A DNA stretch of 33,669 nt from Oscillospiraceae bacterium (GTDB lineage Bacteria; Bacillota; Clostridia; Oscillospirales; Oscillospiraceae): contig JAISKH010000073.1 of the NCBI GenBank assembly GCA_031261325.1, forward strand, positions 1-33,669. Reading direction: 5' to 3'. Positions 8,171-16,385 of this stretch are shown piece by piece. Position numbers and translations under genes: made by a program. The notes below the pieces were generated by a model, which made no database searches, was not told the DNA's origin, and worked only from the letters and a program-made list of their open reading frames with translations. The stretch's first letter is position 1; each line of letters opens with the position of its first letter.

Positions 8171-9196
8171 GTGGAGAACATGTCAAATGCGCGCGAAAAG
8201 CGCGAGGTCTATGAACGGCAAAACCTATCCCCACACGCAACCCTTGCGGCGCAGTCGCTCGGGCGCGCAATACCCGAAGAGGAGTGCGAGATACGCACAT
8301 GCTTCCAGCGCGACATCGACAGGATTACGCACAGCAAATCTTTCCGCAGACTCGTACATAAGACGCAGGTTTTTCTCCGACCGGAGGGCGACCACTACAG
8401 GACGCGACTGACGCACACGCTGGAGGTCGCGCGCATTGCGCGGACTATCTCGCGCGCGCTCGGGCTAAACGAGGACTTGACCGAAGCAATCGCGCTCGGG
8501 CACGACCTCGGGCACACGCCGTTCGGACACGCGGGCGAGCGCGCGCTCGACAAAATCATGCAAAACGACGGCGGCTTTCGGCACAACGAGCAGAGCCTGC
8601 GCGTCGTCGCGCGCGTTGAAAAGGACGGCAGGGGCTTGAACCTGACGGCGGAAGTGCGCGACGGGATTTTGTGGCACACGGGCGACAAGCAGCCCGATAC
8701 GCCGGAGGGGCGCGTCGTGCGCCTGTCCGACCGCGCGGCGTATGTCAACCACGACGCGGACGACGCGATACGCGCGGGACTGCTTGCGCCGGAGGACATT
8801 CCGCTCCGCGTGCGTGAGGTGCTGGGCGGGCGCGTCAGCGTGCGCATCAACTCAATCGTTGTTGACACGGTGAACGAGAGCGACAAGGCGGGCGAGATTT
8901 GCATGAGCCCGCGCGTTAAACTTGCGTTCGACGAGTTTTACGATTTTCTGAACGAAAATCTCTATACCGACGGGCGCGCAAAGAGCGAGGAAACAAAGGT
9001 TTTCGGTATTCTTGACGGTATTTATGGGTATTATGCGGATAATCCCGAAAAGCTGCCGGAGGATTACCGCGCAATCGCGAGCGAGGACGGACTGCGCCGC
9101 GCGGTTTGCGACTACGTGTCGGGCATGACGGACAAGTACGCGGTTGACAAATTTGTTGAGCTGTTCGTTCCGCAATCGTGGGCGGTTGTCAATTAA
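8171..9196 (+). CDS. dgt: dGTP triphosphohydrolase-like HD-domain protein
   Basis: Probably hydrolyses dNTPs to nucleosides and triphosphate, limiting nucleotide pools; cytosolic, metal dependent. The metal ligands of the HD fold are present: His82 in RLTHTLEVA and His111-Asp112 in GHDLGHTPFGH. The N-terminal RTCFQRDIDRITHSKSFRRL stretch is typical of the short (about 340-residue) dGTPase-like subfamily found upstream of dnaG in Clostridia. The GTG at 8171 has AGGAG five bases upstream; an ATG at 8180 is also possible and would drop three residues. dnaG follows after about 30 bases, so dgt-dnaG-rpoD looks like one operon. The natural nucleotide substrate is not certain. Confidence 0.93.
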   Translation: MENMSNAREKREVYERQNLSPHATLAAQSLGRAIPEEECEIRTCFQRDIDRITHSKSFRRLVHKTQVFLRPEGDHYRTRLTHTLEVARIARTISRALGLNEDLTEAIALGHDLGHTPFGHAGERALDKIMQNDGGFRHNEQSLRVVARVEKDGRGLNLTAEVRDGILWHTGDKQPDTPEGRVVRLSDRAAYVNHDADDAIRAGLLAPEDIPLRVREVLGGRVSVRINSIVVDTVNESDKAGEICMSPRVKLAFDEFYDFLNENLYTDGRAKSEETKVFGILDGIYGYYADNPEKLPEDYRAIASEDGLRRAVCDYVSGMTDKYAVDKFVELFVPQSWAVVN

Positions 9197-9226
9197 CGAA
9201 TATCGAAGCTGAAGGGGGTGAATACC

Positions 9227-10987
9227 ATGCCGATTCCGCAGAGCTTTTTGGACGAGGTTGTTATGCGCTCCGACATTGTTGACATCGTGTCGAGTTACGT
9301 CAAGCTGACGAAAAAGAGCGGCGGGAGCATGTTGGGACTGTGCCCGTTTCACAGCGAGAAAACGCCGTCCTTCAACGTTCGGGCGGACAAGCAGGTGTAC
9401 CATTGCTTCGGCTGCGGCGTGGGCGGCGGCGTTATCAGCTTCGTGCGCGAGATTGAGGCGTTGGAGTTCCGCGACGCGGTTGAGTTCCTTGCCAAGCGCG
9501 CGGGAATGCAGATGCCGGAGGACGACACGCCCGTTGAGGACGTGAACCGCCGCAAGCGCGCGTTCGACCTGAACCGAGAGGCGGCGCGATATTACCACGA
9601 GCTGCTGCACTCGCCAAAGGGCGCGCGCGCGGCGCGGTACATGGAACGGCGCGGCATAACCAAGCAGATTGCGACGCGGTTCGGGCTTGGCGCGGCGCCC
9701 GACGGGTGGAACACGCTGTCGGACGAAATGCGCGCGCGCGGCTTTTCGGAGCAGGATTTAATCGACGCGGGACTGTGCAAGCGCGGGAGCAAGGGCGGCG
9801 TTTACGACCTGTTCCGAGACAGGCTGATGTTCCCCGTCATCGATGTGCGCGGCAACGTAATCGGCTTTTCGGGCAGAATATTGTCCGACGGCGAGCCGAA
9901 GTACCTGAACTCGCCCGAGACTGTGATATTCAATAAGAGCCGCAACCTTTTCGCAATGAATCTCGCAAAAAAAACGAAGCGCGGTATGCTTATCTTGGCG
10001 GAGGGGAATATAGATGTTATATCGCTCCATCAGGCGGGCTTTGACTGCGCCGTCGCGTCACTCGGCACTTCGCTGACAGACGAGCAGGCGCGGCTGATAA
10101 AGCGATACACGGAGAATGTCGTCATATCCTATGACGGCGACGCGGCGGGCGTGAAAGCGGCGGAGCGCGCAATCGGCATTTTGGATAAGGTGGGGCTTAA
10201 CATTCGCGTTCTGCGCGTTAAGGACGCGAAGGACCCCGACGAATTTATCAAGAAATTCGGCGCGGACGCTTTCAAGCTTTTGCTTGAGCGCAGCGAGGGC
10301 GATACGGAATATCGTCTGTCGGAGATAAAGCGCGCGAGCGAGTTGGAAACTGACGAGGGGCGGCTCGCGTACCTTGACAAAGCGGAGGAATTGCTCGCGC
10401 GGCTGCCGAACGCGGCGGAGCGCGAGGTGTACGGCAGGCGCGTCGCCGAGAGCGCGGGCGTGTCGTTTGAGGCGGTTGACAGCGAGGTCGCGAAAAAGCG
10501 CAGGGCGTTCGCCAAGCGCGACAAGAATCAGCAGCAGCGCGCGGAGCTACGCCCGACGGCGCAGCTTCAACCGCGAGAACGCACGGAGAGGTATGACAGC
10601 GTGCCGTCCGTTCAGGCGGAAAAGGTGATATTGCAATGCCTGATAACGGACGCGTCGCTGATAAGCGTGACAAAGGAGATGAAGCTCGCGTCGGAGGAGT
10701 TTACGCTTCCCGCGAACGCCAAGGTGTATCAGTACATATTGGGGCGTTCGCCGGATACGCCCGTGTCGTCGGCGCAGCTCATGGCGGGATTGGAGCCGAA
10801 CGAAGCGGCGGTCGCGGCGGCGATACTCGCGGAGCCGATTACCGTGACGAACTCGGAACAGGCGGTTCGCGATTGCGTCGAGAGAGTGCGCGTTGAGCGC
10901 GCGAAAGGCAAGCCTGTGGGCGAAGATGACATAATGGAACTGTATAGGTTGAAAAAAGAAAAAGAAGGGCTGGGAGGTATAAGTTGA
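9227..10987 (+). CDS. dnaG: DNA primase
   Basis: Makes RNA primers for lagging-strand synthesis at the replication fork with DnaB. The 586 residues are the normal length. The N-terminal zinc finger is CHC2 type with Cys39, His42, Cys60 and Cys63. The Toprim catalytic core shows AEGNIDV with Glu259 and SYDGDAAG with Asp303 and Asp305. A C-terminal helicase-binding region follows a charged linker (about 425-465). The ATG at 9227 begins [11 protein letters not shown] as in other primases and has GAAGGGGG about eight bases upstream; a GTG at 9218 in the same frame is part of that binding site. The stop overlaps the next start as TGATG, the classical macromolecular synthesis operon arrangement. 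Confidence 0.98.
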   Translation: MPIPQSFLDEVVMRSDIVDIVSSYVKLTKKSGGSMLGLCPFHSEKTPSFNVRADKQVYHCFGCGVGGGVISFVREIEALEFRDAVEFLAKRAGMQMPEDDTPVEDVNRRKRAFDLNREAARYYHELLHSPKGARAARYMERRGITKQIATRFGLGAAPDGWNTLSDEMRARGFSEQDLIDAGLCKRGSKGGVYDLFRDRLMFPVIDVRGNVIGFSGRILSDGEPKYLNSPETVIFNKSRNLFAMNLAKKTKRGMLILAEGNIDVISLHQAGFDCAVASLGTSLTDEQARLIKRYTENVVISYDGDAAGVKAAERAIGILDKVGLNIRVLRVKDAKDPDEFIKKFGADAFKLLLERSEGDTEYRLSEIKRASELETDEGRLAYLDKAEELLARLPNAAEREVYGRRVAESAGVSFEAVDSEVAKKRRAFAKRDKNQQQRAELRPTAQLQPRERTERYDSVPSVQAEKVILQCLITDASLISVTKEMKLASEEFTLPANAKVYQYILGRSPDTPVSSAQLMAGLEPNEAAVAAAILAEPITVTNSEQAVRDCVERVRVERAKGKPVGEDDIMELYRLKKEKEGLGGIS

Positions 10988-12153
10988 TGGACACAACAAA
11001 TAACGAGATACTCGAAATCGGTGAGGAGCCGGACGTCAAGCAGCAGAACGAGGAAAGGCTGAACGCGCTTATTGAGGAGGGTAAGAAAAAGGGAAACTTA
11101 ACGCCGAAGGAAATTCTGGAGGTCGTTGAGGAAATGCAGCTCGAACCCGACCAACTGGACCAGTTTTACGACACGCTGGAAAACCTGAGCATCGACACGA
11201 CTGAGGCGGAGGACGTTCCGTTCTTCCCGGAGGAAGTGCTTGACCCCGAAATTGAGGACTTGCAGGAGATTGAGGAGATTGCGGAGGAGGAGCTTGTGGA
11301 GCCGGAAGCGCTTGCCGACAGCTTCAACGTAGACGACCCCGTTCGCATGTACCTCAAAGAAATCGGCAAGGTGAACCTACTAAGCGCGGACGCGGAGGTT
11401 GAGCTTGCAAAGCGCATGGCAAAGGGCGACAAGGAAGCGAAAAAGCGCATGGCGGAGGCGAACCTGCGTCTCGTTGTCAGCATAGCGAAGCGATACGTCG
11501 GGCGCGGAATGCTGTTTCTCGACCTGATTCAAGAGGGCAATCTCGGTCTTATCAAAGCCGTCGAAAAGTTTGACTACACAAAGGGCTACAAGTTCTCGAC
11601 ATACGCGACGTGGTGGATTCGCCAGGCGATTACGCGCGCGATTGCCGACCAAGCGCGCACGATTCGTATCCCCGTGCACATGGTGGAGACAATTAACAAG
11701 GTCATGCGCATTTCGCGTCAGCTCTTGCAGGAGCTTGGGCACGACCCGACGCCGGAGGAAATTGCCGAGGACATGGGTATGCCCGTCGAAAAAGTGCGCG
11801 AGATACTGAAAATCGCGCAGGAGCCTGTCTCGCTCGAAACGCCGATTGGCGAGGAAGAGGACAGTCACTTAGGCGACTTTATCCCCGATGAGGACGCTTC
11901 CGAGCCGGCTGAAGCCGCGTCGTTCACGCTTCTGCGCGAGCAATTGTCGGAAGTGCTGGCGACGCTGACCCCGCGCGAGGAAAAGGTGCTGCGTCTGCGG
12001 TTCGGCATTGACGACGGCAGAACGCGCACGCTCGAAGAGGTCGGCAAGGAGTTTAACGTCACGCGCGAGCGTATCCGCCAGATTGAGGCGAAAGCTCTGC
12101 GCAAGCTGAAGCACCCGAGCCGCAGCAAAAAGCTGAAAGATTTCTTGAGTTAA
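10987..12153 (+). CDS. rpoD: Primary RNA polymerase sigma factor (sigma-70/SigA)
   Basis: Directs RNA polymerase to housekeeping promoters. The 388-residue protein has the SigA domain order: region 1.1 (about 10-70), an acidic spacer, region 1.2 from about 105, region 2 with [12 protein letters not shown] (from Asn159) and the -10 reader [11 protein letters not shown], region 3, and region 4 from [13 protein letters not shown] (Thr328) with the -35 helix [20 protein letters not shown] 10987 overlaps the dnaG stop and has GGGAGGT eight bases upstream; a TTG at 10984 is also in frame. The promoters in this window match what this factor recognises. A lipoprotein gene follows after 34 bases. Confidence 0.98.
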   Translation: MDTTNNEILEIGEEPDVKQQNEERLNALIEEGKKKGNLTPKEILEVVEEMQLEPDQLDQFYDTLENLSIDTTEAEDVPFFPEEVLDPEIEDLQEIEEIAEEELVEPEALADSFNVDDPVRMYLKEIGKVNLLSADAEVELAKRMAKGDKEAKKRMAEANLRLVVSIAKRYVGRGMLFLDLIQEGNLGLIKAVEKFDYTKGYKFSTYATWWIRQAITRAIADQARTIRIPVHMVETINKVMRISRQLLQELGHDPTPEEIAEDMGMPVEKVREILKIAQEPVSLETPIGEEEDSHLGDFIPDEDASEPAEAASFTLLREQLSEVLATLTPREEKVLRLRFGIDDGRTRTLEEVGKEFNVTRERIRQIEAKALRKLKHPSRSKKLKDFLS

Positions 12154-12187
12154 TCGAGACGGCAATTGGATAAGGAGTAATTAAAAA

Positions 12188-13099
12188 ATGAAAAAAATTG
12201 CAATAATTCTCGCGCTTGTACTTGCGCTTGCGGCTGTTGCGGGTTGTATGGAAGCACCCGCGTCGTCGCCGTCCGACCCCTCCGCGGCGGTTCCGTCCGC
12301 TTCGGTATCGTCCGCCGCGACAGAGGACGGCGAAACGCCCGAGACGGAGGAACCGATTACGCCCGAGGTTCCCGTTGCGGGCGACGTGCGGATAGACGGC
12401 GACACAGTTAAAATCTGGGATTCCGTAACAGACGCGTCGCCGCTGCTGCAATACACGTTTGCTTTTGACGAGTCAAGCGGCGCAATCAGCGTCGGCGCGG
12501 CGAACGGCGACAAAGTACTGCTCAAGGATTCGCTATCCGACGTGCTTTCCTTTGAGACGGACGGCATACATATCGTTGACGTGAACTTTGACGGCAAAAA
12601 GGACATTCTGCTCGTGAAAGAAATTGTCGGCGTGCACAGCAATTATTATTACGCCGCATGGCTTTGGGACGACACGGCGGGGGTATTCACGCGCGAATCG
12701 GGCATTAACGACGTCGCGAACATCGCGCTCGACGCGGGAAACGAGCGGTTGCTGTCCGTCGTCACGAACTCCGCCGCGTCGCACACGTACTCGATTTATA
12801 AGTTCGTTGACGGCACGCTGAAGCTGACGAATCAGTTGCTGATTGAAGCGATTGAAGAGGACAAGTACGCCGAGCACGAACTAACGGAGCTAACGCCGAG
12901 CGACGACCCGTGGTTATTCGTTGAGGAAGCCCTGCAAGACGACGGGCAATGGGTCAAGGTTGAGGACTTCATCGTTATCTACCCCAACGACGTTGAAGGC
13001 GCGGCAAAGGTCGATTCGCTGTATTTCAAAAAAGGCACGTCGTGGGACGTTGAAGGCGCGCAATGGTTCGCGGGCGACTTCGGGCAGAATCTGTTTTAG
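12188..13099 (+). CDS. Lipoprotein of unknown function with FG-GAP-like acidic motif
   Basis: A 303-residue secreted lipoprotein. The signal peptide MKKIAIILALVLALAAVAGC puts the lipidated Cys at residue 20, and a Pro/Ser/Thr/Glu-rich linker runs to about 65. The globular part contains DVNFDGKKDILLV (about 127-139), like the Ca2+-binding D-x-N-x-D-G loops of FG-GAP or XAC2610-type beta domains, followed by YAAWLWDD and repeated short strands. Binding of calcium is a guess. AAGGAG lies ten bases before the ATG. It is the last gene before a strong terminator, so it is probably co-transcribed with rpoD, an odd partner for a sigma factor. Confidence 0.8.
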   Translation: MKKIAIILALVLALAAVAGCMEAPASSPSDPSAAVPSASVSSAATEDGETPETEEPITPEVPVAGDVRIDGDTVKIWDSVTDASPLLQYTFAFDESSGAISVGAANGDKVLLKDSLSDVLSFETDGIHIVDVNFDGKKDILLVKEIVGVHSNYYYAAWLWDDTAGVFTRESGINDVANIALDAGNERLLSVVTNSAASHTYSIYKFVDGTLKLTNQLLIEAIEEDKYAEHELTELTPSDDPWLFVEEALQDDGQWVKVEDFIVIYPNDVEGAAKVDSLYFKKGTSWDVEGAQWFAGDFGQNLF

Positions 13100-13104
13100 T
13101 TAAG

Positions 13105-13127
13105 AACGCCGCGAAAGCGGCGTTTTT
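13105..13127 (+). terminator. Rho-independent terminator after the rpoD operon
   Basis: AACGCCGC (13105-13112), GAAA loop, GCGGCGTT (13117-13124), then further T residues: a perfect 8-bp stem with a GNRA loop and U tract. It ends the dgt-dnaG-rpoD-lipoprotein unit. Confidence 0.9.
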
Positions 13128-13157
13128 GCTTGCGCTGATTTTGAGCTTGCGGTTGCG

Positions 13158-13186
13158 TTGACACAGACATGCAGACGTGCTATAAT
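13158..13186 (+). promoter_or_regulatory. Consensus sigma-A promoter with extended -10
   Basis: TTGACA (13158-13163), a 17-base spacer and TATAAT (13181-13186), with TGC directly before the -10. Every hexamer base matches consensus. It should drive strong expression of the ATPase gene at 13230. Confidence 0.9.
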
Positions 13187-13229
13187 ATATATTTTAATAT
13201 AGGCAATACAGATACATAGGAGGGGCGCG

Positions 13230-15215
13230 TTGGATAACACAAATCGGGGCAATTCCGCCGACAATTACTTTGAGATAAGCTTCATGGGACGCACGGAGCG
13301 CGTGGACGGCGGCACCGCCGAGCTTGCGGAGCTTTTCAAGCCGTTTCCGGGCGTAAATCTCGGTGCGGTGCACACGCCGCGCGGCGAACGGCAGGTGCTC
13401 GTCGGCGATGAGGACAGACTGCGCCACATGTACATAATCGGCAAAACGGGCACGGGCAAAACGAACCTGCTGAAGCACATGGCGGCGCAGGACATTGCGC
13501 GCCCGGGCGTCGGCGTGTGCGTAATCGACCCGCACGGCGACCTTGCGGATTTCGCGCTCGCTTCCGTACCGCAGTCGCGGCGTGATGAGGTTGTGTACCT
13601 AGACTTCTCGCGGCGGGACAGATTGCCCGCGCTGAACCCGCTTGACATTGACAGGAGCGACACGTTTCTTGTTGACCGCACCGTGCAGGAGCTGCTGTAT
13701 CTATTCAAGAAGCGGACTTACCACGAGTACACGGGTCCGCGCTTTGACGAGTATTTCCGCACAATCTTAATGACGATGCTCGACGACGGGTACCCGTTCG
13801 CGCCGTCGCTTACCGACGCGAACAGGTTGCTGACGGACGTCGAATTCCGCAAGGAGCGCGTATTGCCGGAGCTGAAGAGCGACGCGTTGCGCGCGCGCTG
13901 GTATCAGGAGTTGCTGCTGGCTGATTCGCGCGATTACGGCGACACGCAGATGTATGTATCCTCTAAGTTTGACGCGATAACAAGCAGCCCGATACTGCGC
14001 GCCGTGCTCGGCAGCTCTAAAGCGACGCTGGACTTCGCGGACATTCTCGACAAGGGCAAGATACTGATTGTAAAGCTCCCCGAGGCATATATCGGCAAGG
14101 AAACGGCGGACTTTATCGGCAGTCTGATTGTTCTCCGCCTGAAAAACGCGATGATGCGCCGCCGCGCCAATAAGTTTTTCGTGTACATCGACGAGTTCCA
14201 GAACTTCGCGACGGCGGATTTTGCGTCAATCGTCGCCGAAGCGCGCAAGTTCGGCGTGGGGTTCATACTCGCGAACCAGAACACGCAGCAGCTACGGCGG
14301 TTCGACGGGCACTCGGGTCGGCTTGACGACAGCCTGATTGAAGCGATATGGGGCAACATCGGCAGCACAATCGCGTTCAAGCTCGGTTACATCGACGCGC
14401 TCGACCTGTCGCGGCATTTTGACGTGCCGATGGACGCATTGAATAAGACGCGCAAGTATCAAGCCGTTGCCAAAATAATCGAGGACGCGGAGGAATCCGA
14501 CTCGTTCGTGCTCATGCCGCCCGAGGCGAAGCTACGCGCGGAAACGACGACTGCGGAGCAGTTATCCGCCGATTACCTGTGCGACACGGACACGCTGTTG
14601 CGCGAGGTTGCGGACAGGCTCGCGGTGCCGAAAAAGGAACCGCCGCCGCCGTATGTGCGTCCGTTTGAAGACGAAATAACCCGCACGAACGCGCTGATTG
14701 AACGGCTGTTAGAAAGAAAGAACGAACTGGAGCACCCGGAAGAAAGCAAAACTTATAAATTTTTGATGAAAAGTCTTGATGAATACGATAACTCCGCGTC
14801 GGACGAGGATACGGGCGACGCGACGGACGAAGAGCCGTATTACGGGGCAGAGGACGCGACGGACGAAGAGATACGAGCGGATTTTGAAAAAATACTGAAC
14901 GAAATGTGGCTCGAGGACGAGGAAGATGCGGACGACGAAGAGGACACGGATTACGATGAGACGGACGAAGTTGACGAGGACGACGACGAACCCGCCGCCG
15001 TTTGGCGACCGAGCATATACGACACGCCCATTTCGGATTTGGACTTCTCCGTCCGCACCTTTAACAGCCTGATGCGGAGTGACGTGTTTACAATCGGTGA
15101 CATAGTCAACATGACGCGCGACGAACTGTCGCAGGTGCGCAACGTGGGACGCAAGCAGCTTGACGAGATTATCGAAGTGCTCGCGATGTGCGGGCTGAAG
15201 CTGCGGGGAGAGTGA
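13230..15215 (+). CDS. VirD4/HerA-like ATPase with C-terminal RNA polymerase alpha-CTD
   Basis: A 661-residue protein starting at TTG 13230 with AGGAGG six bases upstream. The motor domain has Walker A GKTGTGKT (71-78), the strand VCVIDPHGD with an Asp-His pair typical of HerA/TraD/VirD4 ATPases, and Walker B FFVYIDEF (Asp321, Glu322) followed by AEARKFGVGFILANQ. No membrane segment is visible, unlike classical VirD4. A coiled, then very acidic linker runs from about 475 to 595. Residues 601-661 match the RNA polymerase alpha C-terminal domain (ISDLDFSVRTFNSL ... VRNVGRKQLDEI). Residues equivalent to E. coli Arg265, Asn268, Gly296 and Lys298 are present as Arg609, Asn612, Gly640 and Lys642, so DNA binding is plausible. 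No conjugation genes are near. A DNA-pumping or DNA-repair role is inferred. Confidence 0.85.
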   Translation: MDNTNRGNSADNYFEISFMGRTERVDGGTAELAELFKPFPGVNLGAVHTPRGERQVLVGDEDRLRHMYIIGKTGTGKTNLLKHMAAQDIARPGVGVCVIDPHGDLADFALASVPQSRRDEVVYLDFSRRDRLPALNPLDIDRSDTFLVDRTVQELLYLFKKRTYHEYTGPRFDEYFRTILMTMLDDGYPFAPSLTDANRLLTDVEFRKERVLPELKSDALRARWYQELLLADSRDYGDTQMYVSSKFDAITSSPILRAVLGSSKATLDFADILDKGKILIVKLPEAYIGKETADFIGSLIVLRLKNAMMRRRANKFFVYIDEFQNFATADFASIVAEARKFGVGFILANQNTQQLRRFDGHSGRLDDSLIEAIWGNIGSTIAFKLGYIDALDLSRHFDVPMDALNKTRKYQAVAKIIEDAEESDSFVLMPPEAKLRAETTTAEQLSADYLCDTDTLLREVADRLAVPKKEPPPPYVRPFEDEITRTNALIERLLERKNELEHPEESKTYKFLMKSLDEYDNSASDEDTGDATDEEPYYGAEDATDEEIRADFEKILNEMWLEDEEDADDEEDTDYDETDEVDEDDDEPAAVWRPSIYDTPISDLDFSVRTFNSLMRSDVFTIGDIVNMTRDELSQVRNVGRKQLDEIIEVLAMCGLKLRGE

Positions 15216-15229
15216 CCGCAAAAATTTTG

Positions 15230-15266
15230 ATTTTACCGTTGTTTTTTCGGTTGACTATGGTAAAAT
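15230..15266 (+). repeat. Inverted repeat upstream of asp23
   Basis: ATTTTACC (15230-15237) and GGTAAAAT (15259-15266) are exact reverse complements separated by 21 bases. They lie between the ATPase stop and the asp23 promoter. They could be a weak terminator stem (TTT follows the second arm) or a dyad operator. Confidence 0.5.
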
Positions 15267-15277
15267 TTTGCCCGATG

Positions 15278-15286
15278 TGGTATACT
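15278..15286 (+). promoter_or_regulatory. Probable extended -10 promoter for asp23
   Basis: TGG followed by TATACT (15281-15286) forms an extended -10 element. A matching -35 is weak: TTGACT at 15251 is too far (24 bases), while TGGTAA at 15258 has 17-base spacing but a poor match. The leader to the asp23 ATG would be about 40 bases. Confidence 0.55.
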
Positions 15287-15332
15287 GGGATATAACCAAT
15301 CGTTTGAACTGTGCGGAAAGGATTGAATTGCC

Positions 15333-15698
15333 ATGGCTGAAAACAAAGCATACGTGACAACCGCCGACGAGCGGGGCAGCGTCAACATCTCGGAGGAGGT
15401 CATAGCCGTTATTGCCGGCTCCGCCGCCGCGGAGGTTGACGGCGTAGCCGCGCTGTATCCGCCTATCCCGCGCGAGGGGGGCACAATCGGCAGACGCGCC
15501 TTTGCGAAGAGCGCGCGTATCACGATTGACGACAGGAACGTCATAATTGACGTGTACTTAACCGCGAGCTTGGGCGCGGCAATCAACGAGGTCGGCGCGG
15601 AGGTACAGCGCGCGGTCGCGAACGCGGTTGAGTCCGCGACGGGGCTTGCCGTTCTCGCCGTTAACGTCCATATCGCGGGCATCTCGAACAAACGATGA
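15333..15698 (+). CDS. Asp23/Gls24 family envelope stress protein
   Basis: A 121-residue member of the Asp23 (YqhY/YloU) family, small proteins that in Bacillota sit at or near the membrane and are linked to cell-envelope stress and lipid metabolism control. The family pattern is clear: VNISEEVIAVIAGSAAAEVDGV at 13-34, a central strand IDDRNVIIDVYLTASLG, and the C-terminal helix EVGAEVQRAVANAVESATGLAVLAVNVHIAG. There is no membrane segment. The ATG has AAAGGA about ten bases upstream. A yqhY-type gene before nusB is common in Bacillota. A terminator separates it from nusB, so it may be partly transcribed alone. Confidence 0.92.
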   Translation: MAENKAYVTTADERGSVNISEEVIAVIAGSAAAEVDGVAALYPPIPREGGTIGRRAFAKSARITIDDRNVIIDVYLTASLGAAINEVGAEVQRAVANAVESATGLAVLAVNVHIAGISNKR

Positions 15699-15722
15699 AA
15701 TGACCGTTTCGAGAACTATTAC

Positions 15723-15745
15723 AAAGCCGCTTTCGCGGCTTTTTT
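15723..15745 (+). terminator. Terminator between asp23 and nusB
   Basis: AAAGCCGC, TTTC loop, GCGGCTTT, then TTT: a perfect 8-bp stem with U tract. The run of T ends only two bases before the AGGTG that serves nusB, so read-through rather than a new promoter probably feeds the downstream operon; I see no clear promoter in the 14 bases left. Confidence 0.85.
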
Positions 15746-15758
15746 GCAGGTGATAATC

Positions 15759-16385
15759 ATGAATATGAAGAGACAGGCGTCGCGTGAGCTTGCCGTCCGA
15801 CTGTGTTACGCGCTCGGCGAAAACCCGCGCAGCGTCACGGAAGTGCTTGAGGAGACGTTCGACGAGGAGTACTACGCCTCACTTCCGGAGGAGGACGAGC
15901 TGTACGCGGCGGTACCGGACGAGCGCGAGCGCGACTATATCTCGCGCGTCGTGCGCGGCGTTTCGCTCCACGGTCCGGAGCTTGACGGCTATATTGAGAA
16001 GTACGCCGTCGGCTGGAAATTCGGCAGAATTTCGCGCACCGCCGTCGCAACTCTGCGCGTCGCGATGTACGAGGTGATGTACATGCCGGAAATTCCGCCG
16101 CGCGTCGCGCTGAATGAGGCGGTGGAGCTGGCAAAGAAATACGAAACGCCGGAGACTGTCTCGTTTATGAACGGTATTCTCGGCTCATTCTCGCGCGTCG
16201 AGATACAGAGCGACGAAATTCTGCCGAAGCCGGAGCCGCCGCAGGAGCTTGAAAAGCTCGAACTGGAGCTTGAAGCGATTGAACGGGAGCTGGAATTGCT
16301 TGAGCTTGAGACTGAAGATGAGCCGCCGACGGACGAGCTGTCGGAGTCGGCGGACGTGACGGACGGAGACGACGCGAATGGCTAA
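15759..16385 (+). CDS. nusB: Transcription antitermination factor NusB with acidic C-terminal tail
   Basis: NusB pairs with NusE (ribosomal protein S10) on boxA RNA to promote rRNA antitermination. Residues 1-145 hold the all-helical NusB fold: ASRELAVRLCYAL, then DGYIEKYAVGWKFGRISRTAVATLRVAMYE and PPRVALNEAVELAKKY with SFMNGILGS. The total of 208 residues exceeds the usual 130-150 because of a Glu/Leu/Pro-rich, strongly acidic tail from about 150 that probably forms a charged helix then a disordered end. Start ATG 15759 has AGGTG six bases upstream; an upstream TTG at 15744 lies in the terminator and is rejected. The end overlaps xseA by eight bases, indicating coupled translation. Confidence 0.94.
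   Translation: MNMKRQASRELAVRLCYALGENPRSVTEVLEETFDEEYYASLPEEDELYAAVPDERERDYISRVVRGVSLHGPELDGYIEKYAVGWKFGRISRTAVATLRVAMYEVMYMPEIPPRVALNEAVELAKKYETPETVSFMNGILGSFSRVEIQSDEILPKPEPPQELEKLELELEAIERELELLELETEDEPPTDELSESADVTDGDDANG

Noticed and set aside
13230-15215. Conjugative element marked by the VirD4-like ATPase
   Set aside because: No relaxase, integrase, VirB4 or other transfer genes, no att repeats, and the neighbours are conserved housekeeping genes.
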